Of a DNA stretch of 64,000 bases, positions 47,001-58,200 are shown piece after piece. The stretch comes from Ahaetulla prasina (lineage: Eukaryota; Chordata; Lepidosauria; Squamata; Colubridae). The stretch covers positions 215,061,300 to 215,125,299 of the forward strand of contig NC_080540.1 of the NCBI RefSeq assembly GCF_028640845.1, read 5' to 3'. Made by a program: the position numbers and the translations under genes. The notes beneath the pieces are model-generated. The model was not told the origin of the DNA. It saw nothing but the letters and a program-made list of their open reading frames with translations, and searched no databases. Positions within the stretch are counted from its first letter, which is position 1; every line of letters starts with the position of its first letter.

Positions 47001-48314
47001 ATTTTTATTCCACAGAAACAATTAAGATGAATTGGTACTGTCTTTAAGAATTGTCATTTTCTAACAAAGTAGAACAATTTGTCAAAAGATTTTCCTGCAT
47101 TATTTGTCTAGCAGAAAAAGAATTGCCAATATGCATGGATGTTAAGTTATACATAGTTGAGATTTATTACATTATATTGAATAAGAAATGAAGCACAAAA
47201 CATTTCCTTTTGTAATCTCTTAACTATAAAGTACAATTCTATATTTCATTTTTTAGCTTGTTTCCATCCTAGATCAGATTACATTATATAAATTAAATTT
47301 TAACCCACTGATTTAAAAACTTACACATTTTCACTCATGATTTCCTATTTCTTTGATGATTTTTAGAATAAATCTGAAAAATTAATTTTTCAAAATTACT
47401 TCTTTTTTCCCTTCAAAAACCATTTAGTGTCTAAATAGTCTTTTATTACAATTTTGTTAAATTCAACTACTTTATTTAATAAAACGTGTATTTACTCTAC
47501 AGGGCCAGAGTATCATTCCAATGCTGACAGGGGAGGTCATTCCTGTGATGGAACTCCTATCATCTATGAAATCACACAGTGTTCCAGACGAAATAGATGT
47601 AAGTCTTTGAATTTAATTTTTTTATATTAGTCCAAGTATAAAACACAAAGGGGAAAAAAAAGACGTGAAAAACAAAGAAAAGAATACTTGAGAAAAGGAG
47701 TGGGGGAAAAAAGTGTAAAGCGAAACAGTGTAAAGGCAATATGGTGTAAAGGGGATAAAGAAAAGTTGTGGTTGTAATGTCGTTATCTTCTACTGTGCTA
47801 AAGAGTGTCAGAAATCAGACGAAATAGATGGAAATCTTTATATGAAAGGAGGAGAGTAGTTGATGTGGCAGTTAAGACATGAGGCTAGAAATCAGGAGAC
47901 TGTGAGTTCTAGTTCACCTTTTTTTTTAAATTTACATTTATATCCCGCCCTTCTCCGAAGACTCAGGGCGGCTTACAGTGTGTAAGGCAATAGTCTCATT
48001 CTATTTGTATATTTACAAAGTCAACTTATTGCTCCCCCCAACAATCTGGGTCCTCATTTTACCTACCTTATAAAGGATGGAAGGCTGAGTCAACCTTGGG
48101 CCTGGTGGGACTCGAGCCTGCAGTAATTGCAGGCTGCTGTGTTTTAATAACAGGCTATCTTACAGCCTGAGCCACACCACGGCCCTTGTGCCAGTCATTC
48201 CCTCTCAGCCCTAGGAAGAAGGCAAGGGTAAGAAGGCAAAGCCAAGAAAACTGCAGGAACTAATCTAGGCAGTCACCAGGAGTCAAAAACGTACTTGACA
48301 ATACGCATGCACGA

Positions 48315-48356
<42 letters not shown>

Positions 48357-49198
48357 CATGAAAGGAAGCATCTGACTTCTTTAGTTTTTTTTTAATTACA
48401 GGTAATCCTCGACTTATGACCACAATTGGGCCCAATTAAGCAAAACAGTTCTTAAGTAAATTTTGCCCCCTTTTACGATCTTTCTTGCCACAGTTCTTAA
48501 ATGAATCATTGCAGTTGTTAAGTTGGTAACAGTTGTTAAATGAATTTGTCTTCCGCATTGATTTTGCTCATCAGAAGATAATCACAAAAAGTAATCACCT
48601 GATCCCAGGACACTGCAACTGTCAAAAATACATGCCAGTTGCCAAGCGTATGAATTTTGATCATTTTGACCACAGGGATGCAGCAGTTGTAAGTGTGAAA
48701 AACGGTCGTAAGTCACCTTTTTCAGTGTCATTGTAACGTTGAATGGTGTCATTAAATGAATGGTTGTAAGTCGAGAACCACCTGTATTTTGAATTCTATT
48801 TAGGCAAATATTAATGTGTGACGAACAATTTATACCTTTGCTTGGTTAGAAATGTAAGGTGTACAGATTTAAAGCCAAAGCATGTACTTTAAAGTCCCAG
48901 CAGATGGCTGACTATCTCTGAAACTAAGCCAGGTCAGACCTGGTTAATCCTTTGGTTGGTGGCCCTCTTGAGAATTCCAACCCAATTTAACTGTATTAGA
49001 AATTTAAAAAAAGTTGAAAGAAGGCAACAACAGACTGTTTACACTGCCAATAAGAGTGCATTGATGCTATCTCCACCACTTTATTTTTTGTCTTTTTGTG
49101 TATAACTAGCTGCCACTTTTAGTCTGCCTTTGAACATGTAAATGTCCTGTCAGATTCCAAAAAACTGAGTAAGACATCCTGAATTTCTTCTAAGCAGT

Positions 49199-49253
<55 letters not shown>

Positions 49254-52200
49254 TTATTTACATTTCTATACCGCCCTTCTCCGAAGACTCAGGGCGGTTT
49301 ACAGCCAAGTTAAAAAGACATATACAAAAATTAAAACACAATATTTGAAATTTAAAAATCTGAAACCATAAGGCCGAATATTAAAATAACAAGAAATAAA
49401 ACCACTCAATTAAAAATTACTCTTAGGCCAACCCTGCTCGTTGAAACAAAAAAGTCTTGAGCTCGCGCTTAAAGGCCCGGAGGTTGGGAAGAAGGCGTAG
49501 CCCCAGAGGCAGTTCGTTCCATAGGGTAGGTGCACCAACAAAGAAGGCTCTTCCCCTGGGGGCCGCCAGCTGACATTGTTTAGCTGACGGCACCCCGAGG
49601 AGACCCTCCCTGTGGGAGCGCACAGGTCGATGGGAGGCTATTGACGGCAGTAGGCGGTCCCGTAAGTAACCTGGTCCTATGCCATGGAGCACTTTAAAGG
49701 TGATCACCAACACCTTGAATCGCACGCGGAAGACCACCGGCAACCAGTGCAGCTTGGGTAGGAGAGGTGTTATATGAAAGCTCCGAGACGCTCCCTCTAT
49801 CCCCTGCGCAGCCGCATTCTGTACCAGTTGAAGTCTCCCGATGCTCTTTTTTCGTTATTCCACACCCATAGACAGAAATCTTGCCAAACTAAAGCTATCT
49901 GCATCATTAAAGATATACTATTTAAGAACTCCTAAAGAGGATCCTCTTCCTCCCAACCAAATTATCTAAACTGTTTCTTGGTTCCCTGGAATGCAGCACC
50001 TCCCTCCTTGCAAGAGGGGAAGGAAGAAGAAAAGAGAATGAAGAAGGGAAGAAAAAGAAGAGAAGGAAGGAAGGAAAGGAAGGAAGGAAGGAAGGGAAAG
50101 ATCCTATAATGAGAGGGAGGGAGGGACTGAGGGAAGTCCTGCCTTAGCACTTGGCCATCAGAGGGTGCCCCCGACACGAGTGACATTGAGCTGGCCCTGC
50201 CCATCCTGCCCCCTCCCCCAGGTCAAACACAACTCTGATGTGCCCCTCAATGAAATCGAGTTTGATATCCCTGGGTTACAACATAGCGTTTGATAGATAG
50301 AAACTAAAAATTGGCTTGAATAAGAAGTTTGACTAATAGCATGCTCCATACACTGGCAGAAATACTTATTGATGCTGGCTGCAGTGTATTGTTTTTTAAC
50401 ATTCTACTATGAGCCATGGTGGCGCTGTGTTTAGAATGCAGTATTGCAGGCTAACTCTGCCCACTGCCTAGAGTTCAATCCTGATTGCTTCAAGGCTGAC
50501 TCAGCCTTCCATCCTTCTGCGACTGGTAAAATGATCCAGATTGTTGGGAGCAATAGGCTGACTCTGTAAATCATTTAGAGAGGGCTGTAAAGCACTATAG
50601 AGTAATAAGTAAGTGTAAACACTATTGCTATGAGAAATTTTTGAAAAATGTTGAGATATTTGTAATCAAATAGGTTCGTATATGTGTCTATGAATATTTT
50701 CAGTCATCTAGGTCGCAGTTGTATCAGAAGTGGTTTTTACTTTTTGAAAAGGCAACTAAAATAATTTTTTTTGAGGAAGAAGAAAAAGACATTTTGATTC
50801 TTATCCTGGAAGCTTCATCAGATGGAAGAATAAATACTGTTATACTGTCAATAACTCTGTCTTTGGTTTTTCAAAAATAAAAATCAGTTTTGATATGTTC
50901 ATATCAAACTATCATAATAACTGAACCTTGTTCTTGTTTTCATTATATTTCAGATATGTGATACCGTGCTTAGTGATGATGACATTGGTGACAGTTGTCA
51001 CGAAAGTTTCTTACTTAAGTATGCCCTATTTTTATTACCCTTTTGTAAAAAAACATTGAAAGTGGAGGTTTAATGGTAGACCCAGTAGATAGGGGACTTG
51101 TTGGGATAGAAATTGATTAGTTTTTATTACCTAAACTTAAAGCAGGTTTTTAAAGAGAGCGTAAATTCTTTTTTTAAATTGATAATTTTTTTAAGCACAA
51201 AAGACTTACAAATATAGGTAGCCTTAGAGTTATGACCATAATGAAGCCTGCCCATCACAGTTGTAACTCATGACAGTTGTAAAATTTTACCTTTTTGTGG
51301 AGGTTGTTAAGCGAATTGCCACAGTCAGTAAGTGAGTGAATAATTTGCTATGAGTGTATTTTGCCAAAAACCAGAATTAAACGTTGGTTTTGGTCAAAAA
51401 TATCATAAAATGTCATGTGACAAATAGCAAATGTCATGTGACCCTGTTGCCAGGTTTCTGAAGTTCAGTCCTGGGGGTGGGTGGGACCCTCAGACCTTCA
51501 AATCTGGGTTAGATTCTATAGATCTATTCCAGATAGATCTGTTAGAACTTCGAACAGTCAGTAAGTGATAAGTCATAAATTGAGGACCATCTGCATGGAA
51601 ACCTGGGTATGATAAAATTTAAAGGGGATACACTGAGTGCCATTTGTGAAGAGAAAGAATAACAACTAAAGTGGATTTGCAGTTTTCTTCTTTCATGCTT
51701 GCTTTCTCTGGGGGAAAACCCCCCACAAAGAAATGAAAAGCTTCAGGCTAACTTCTGATGTACTTCTGACAGAGCTTCATTGTGCAACAAGCAGGAGCTC
51801 AGAAGATATTTTATTTTTCGTACTTTTTGTTTTTGGAATTCCTATTGCAGACTAGAACTATAAAATGTAATTAATGGAATTGATAACTTTATCAATTTTT
51901 TTGATAAAGGATTTTTTAAATTAAAAAATGAGATTTGATCATGGATATTATGAACCTGAGTGCATTCAATGAAACATGGGTCTTCTCCACAAATAGGGCT
52001 GGCCATTCTTTTTCTTACCCAACTTTCCTCTATACCAGGGGTCTGCAAAAGAGCCAAGTTTGCAGACCCCCGCTCTATACAGATAGTCCTCGACTTAACA
52101 AGCAGAACTGAGCCCAACATTTTTGCTGCTGAGTCATTCATTTTTTTTTTTTTATATTTTATTTGAATTTATATCCCGCCCTTCTTCGAAGACTCAGGGC

Positions 52201-55200
52201 GGCTTACATTGTGTTAAGCAATAGTCTCATCCATTTGTATATTATATACAAAGTCAACTTTATTGCCCCCAACAATCTGGGTCCTCATTTTACCTACCTT
52301 ATAAAGGATGGAAAGCTGAGTCAACCTTGGGCCTGGTGGGACTTGAACTTGCAGTAATTGCAAGCAGCTGTGTTAATAACAGACTGCATTAGTCTGTTGA
52401 GCCACCAGAGGCCCTTAAGTGGGTTTTGCCCCATTTTACGACCTTGACACAATTGTTGAGTCAATCACTGCAATGCTCAAGATAGTATCATGGTTGTTAA
52501 GTGAATCTGGCTTCCCCATTGCCTTTGCTTGTCAGTAGGTTGCAAAACGGGATCACATGACCGTCATAACTATGAGTCAGTTGCCAAGTATCTGCATTTT
52601 GATGACATGACCATGGAAATGCTGCAATGTTTGTAAGTGTGGAAACCAGTCATAAGGCACTTTCTTCAGTGCCGTTGTCATTTCAGATGGTCACTAAATG
52701 AGCTGTTGTAAGTCAAGGATTACCTTTATATGTACTCTTGAAATGTATTTTCAAGTTTTGTTTTGCATATGAATAGGGTATGTGTGAACTCTCAGATTTT
52801 AGATTAATGGCACTATGTTAAATGACTTTTAAAAAACGAGATTCTGAAATATATAAACACTGTTCCAACTTGTATTTTTTTTTAAATCACTTTTTTGACC
52901 TCTACTTAATATTCAGAGCCATAAGTTCACATCTGCAAACCTGTGGTTGCTCAGTTGTTATAGGAAGCAGCGCAGAAAAAGTTAATAAGGTATGTATTTT
53001 CTATATGGTGATGGAAACTATTTCCCAGATAGGGTGTTTTAATTAAAATCATAGGGTGTTTTAATTAAAATCATAGAAGCAATAGTTTTATTTTTTGTTC
53101 GCCGAAATATTTAATGCTTCGGCAGAAGTTAGGGGGTGAAGGAAAAATCTGTTTATCTAAATTTTTAGTATCAATTTTTTCAATTTACAGATGAAAAATC
53201 TGTGGTTTCCAAATCTTGTCTTGAGTTTGAAATTCAAGAATTCCTGATCTGGTGCAGAAAAATCATGCATGAGATTTGTATACGAATACTATTTATATAT
53301 TTGATTTATATCCTGCTTTTTATTCAAGAACTCAAGGCGGCAAACATTTATCTCATAACAACCATACTTTAAGGTTTGATCAAGAAAGCTAACGTGGTTT
53401 TAGCTCACTTAGTATGTATACAGGGAATTTTTTAGACCAGGGGTCTCCAACCTTGACAACTTTAAGCCTTAAAGTTGCCAAGGTTGGAGTCTCCTGTTCT
53501 AGAAAATCCCGGGTTGTAAATTCGGTTGGCAAGTTTAAAATTAAAAAAAAACATACTGTAAATTACTTCTGTAATTCTGCCATATATAAAAAGTAACTTT
53601 ACAAACTGGCAAGTAAGAGTTGCCCAATCTCTGTACAACAGAACTGTCAATCTACAAAATTTTCTTACATTATTTCTTTATATATACATATATATTTATT
53701 TACAGATAGTACAGACACTGTGCCTCTTTCTCACTCCAGCCGAGAGAAAATGTTCTCGCCTTTGTAGAAATGAAACATCTTTTAAGTACGAGTCAGGTCT
53801 ATTTGTGCAAGGGTTACTGAAGGTAAGATATTTTCTTTCCTCATGCATACAGGAAGGTCTCAGTTACGTGCCGATAATGAATCCCACAAAATGGTTGCAT
53901 TTTTCAAATTCACACTATTTGAGGGGATATTTCTGGGGAAAATAGGCTAATTGTTTCCTGCTTGATGAATATAGGTAATGAAAATTTTTAGACATAAATT
54001 TTTATATAGTAATGAATTATAACAGTAAACAAAAATTAAAATATACTTAACAACTTAAATTTCTTTTAATGAAGTCCCAGAGTAGTTCTAGAAAACAAAA
54101 ACAAAATTCTGAATATTGTTCCTGAAGGTAAACTTAAACTGACAAAATGTCTTTACTGGCTGTCAAAATGTTTTATCCGCAGAGACAGATTGGTTTTCTC
54201 TTTCTTTAAATCTTCATTATAACCTGCCACATGGCCTTTCTAGATAGATGTTACAAATATTTTAAATAAATAGAGGAGAATAGCTGGAGAATAGGCCCAT
54301 AATCAAAGCGTACCTGCTGTCACCTATATTCTCCTGTAGTTTTTTCAAAATGAGCCTCTTCTTTTTTGAGCTTTTCTCAACCTTAGCCTTCTGTTTTTCA
54401 TTTTGCATATGGAACAATTAACATCTAAAATCCCAAAAGCAAGGGTACATGTGCTATCCCCAACCATGTAGTGGTGGGTTTCAAATTTTTTTACTACCGG
54501 TTCTGTGGGTGTGGCTTGGTAGGTGTGGCATGGCGTGGCTTGGTGGGCATGGCAGGGGAAGGATACTATAAAATCTCCATTCCCATACCACTCCAGGGGA
54601 AGGATACTGTAAAATCCCCATTTCCTCCCGATCAGCTGGGACTCGGGAGGCAGAGAATAGATGGGGGCAGGGCCAGCCAGAATTTTTACTACCGGTTCTC
54701 TGAACTATTCAAAATTTCCGCTACCGGTTCTCCAGAACTGGTCAGAACCTGCTGAAACCCACTTCTGCAATCGTGTGCCCTACCCTTGCATTAAATGCTA
54801 CCTGGTATCAGTTTATATTCTATGCTTAAGTCGCGTATTGAACCACTCATACTTATCAAAACCTATGTGTATTGTTAAAAACCAAGCAATTAAAAATCCC
54901 CTTTTCTAATCAAAATAATTCTGTAAGTAAATGATTACACTGTTTTCTAGATGATCTCTTCCATCTTGCTTTTTCCTTTTAAGTAGATTTCTAAATATTT
55001 CAACTTAGCAGGTTTTTTTCTAATATCAAGAAAATGTAGTTTTCAATGACATAAATTATTCAGTTATCTAATCAGTAAAACCTGCTGCTTAAACTTTAAT
55101 GTACATTACAGTTCGTTCAACTAAAGGAAAACAAATTGACATCTTTGTCTTTCCTTCTCATATGCAGAACACTTCTCTACAGGTTAGAATGTTATTGATG

Positions 55201-58200
55201 AAATTATTTCTATTTTTAATTTTTTACTTACATTATTACCCTGACCTTATGAAGCTAAACTTCATTTGCTTATGATTCTGACCTATTCTTCATTTCTAAA
55301 AGTTGTAACATTAAAAATAAAAGGAATAAACCAGATAATTGCTTGAACGAAATGTAAAACTACCATTCTAACCATTTTTCTGACTGAGGTAAGACAGGCT
55401 GGTTGAATCATTGCCTCAAGTGTAATGATTGCAACTGAAAAGCTGCCCAACATTGTTGAGGTAGACACACAAAGAATTCAGTTTGAGAGTTAGGATCTGT
55501 GTGTGTTTGGAAAGACGTTCCAATGTTTTCATCGTGATCTACACATTTGTGAGTTTCTGTAAAGTCACTTCCAGTTTTACACATACTATGGTAATGAAGA
55601 ATCTTCAGTCACTTATGGATGATTAAGGTTAGCTAAGGTTTGTAAGGGACTGTTGGTGGAGTTTAATAACTGCAAAGTTCAGTTGGCCCATTTATTCTGT
55701 ATTTAATACTGCAATCTTTGCTGTATTTTGTGCTCACTAATGTATAGGGAAACAGCAATTTAAATCCAAGTACTAGCAATCGTATTCCATTGAATTGAAA
55801 TAAATTTCATTTCTGAGTACCAATGCATATTTTAAACAGTGGAATCTTGAATATTCTCAGGACACAAGCCAAAGGGCAGCCTTACTTATTTGTACACTGA
55901 GAGCATATGCACCAAAGACAAATTCCTTGTGTGTCCTATCACACTTGGCCAATAAAGAATTCTATTCTATTCTATTCTATTCTATTCTATTCTATTCTAT
56001 TCTATTCTATTCTATTCTATTCTATTCTATTCTATTCTATTCTCCTATCCTATCCTATTCTATTCTATCCTATCCTATCCTATTAAAGCAAAGAGTGACA
56101 ATCATTTGTGTATTATGTTCAAAATAATATTTTTAATTTTTAAAATTTTATTGTGGCAGGATGTGACTGGAAGCTTTGTGTTGCCTTTCCGTCAAGTGAT
56201 GTATGCCCCGTACCCTACCACACACATAGATGTAGATGTTAACACAGTGAAACAGATGCCTCCATGTCATGAACATATTTACAATCAACGACGCTACATG
56301 AGATCTGAACTAACAGCATTTTGGAGAGCTACTTTGGATGAAGAAATGCCTCTAGACACCATCATCTATACGGATGAAAGTTTTACTCCTGACTTGTACG
56401 TATTTTTGAGGAGTTTACCAAAAAGTTGTTTGGTACTGTCGGTTGTGAATAAATACATTTGAGTAAATACAGTGAGCAGACATTTGAATATAGATGTGCA
56501 TTTTATGTTGGTGGTCATCATGATTTCTGTATCCTTTTCGCGTGTTTCTATCTGTCTTCTTTCCCTCCCTCCCCCCCCCTCTCTCCATCCTGTTGATAGT
56601 TGATCGTCAAGGAAGAAGTTATCTATCATCCCGTCTTCATTTCAATTCTAATGCTGGTTGCCGAGCTTGTTATAATTTATGTTTTATATTTAAATCTGTA
56701 TTTTCAATCAATATATACAGGTTGTCCTCGACTTACGACAACAATTGAGCCCAAACTTTTGATTGTTGAGTGAGACAGTTAAATGAATTTTGCCCCATTT
56801 TGCGACTTTTTTTGCCACCGTTCTTAAGTGAATCCCTGCAGTTGTTAAATTAGTTGTACAGTTGTTAAACGAATCTGGCTTCCCCATTGACTTTGCATCA
56901 CAAAAGGGGATCACATGATCCTGGGACACGGCAACTGTTGTAAATATGAACCAGGTGCCAAGCTGGCTCATATTTTGATCACATGACCACTTTGATAACC
57001 TGACCCATTGGGGAAGCTGCAGTGGTCATAGGTCTGAAAAATGGTCATGTTACTTTTTCAGTGCCCTTGTAACTTTGAATGGTCACGAAATGAACTGTTG
57101 TAAGTTGAGGACTGCCTGTACTTTGGGCACATGGTTTTGGGTAAAATGTAGAAGGGGTTTCCCATTGCTTTCTCTTGCGTAGTGTGACAGATGGCTTTGC
57201 CATTGTCACTAAGATGATTGTTCACTTCAAGCAGCTTTCAATATTGCCTGGGTCTGTTGGTAGCTGGGATTGCGTTCAAGCTTTGGGTGACCCTGCTAGA
57301 AGTATATACTCATGGCGATCACTTCTGACCTTCTTACTCATCTCTCCCAAGAACAACCTCCCTGTCCCAATGAGATAGCAGGGCAGGATCATTTTGGGAA
57401 GTGAGGGTGGGGTAGTTCTGGTTTCTGCCTACCTTCTGCATGTTAATAGCTAAATCGCCAAGGCCCACCTTGGTTCAATATCTTGCTTCTCACAGTGAGC
57501 TACAAGATGCCTGTGAACTGAATGGAGACGTAGTCCTCTTCTAGAAACGTTCCTCTGGAACTGCAGACACCCTGTCACCGGTTTGCAGACAATATTTGAT
57601 TCTCAAGACTCAAAATCCCTGACAGACCTGTTCTCTGTGAATTTATCTAATCTTTTTTTTTAAAAAAGCTTTCCAGATTAATAGCTGTCACTTTTTCTTT
57701 AAGGGATTCCAACAGTTCATTCTGCGCCTTGAGAATAAACAAGTTTTCTTTGTTTCTAAAGCGCCCTACATTTAGATTCCTCCGAGGATTTGAGAGAGAT
57801 TATTACTTCTTGCCCGCTTTCTCCATAGGATGCACGATTTTTTAAAAAGCATTTTTTATTGTGTCCTCCCTCGTTCGCCTTTTTTTGCAAGTTAAAATAG
57901 TCCCCCTTTTATGCTTTATTTTGTTCCTCTGTATTTCTGCAGGAATGTTTTCCAAGATGTTCAGCACCAAGATACTTTAGTAAAAGCTTTCTTAGATCAG
58001 GTAACTATGTTTCAGTTTACTTAAAACTAATAATATGGCCTATTGTTTATTAAATATTCCTTCTGCATAATTTTCCATGAAAAGAGTAATTTTTTAAAGA
58101 AAATATGTAATGTATTTAGGGCACATAAAGCAAGGCTCCAGGGATTTGGGGATAAAATTTCATAATCCCTGGACATTGGTCATGCTTGTTTTGGTTTATT

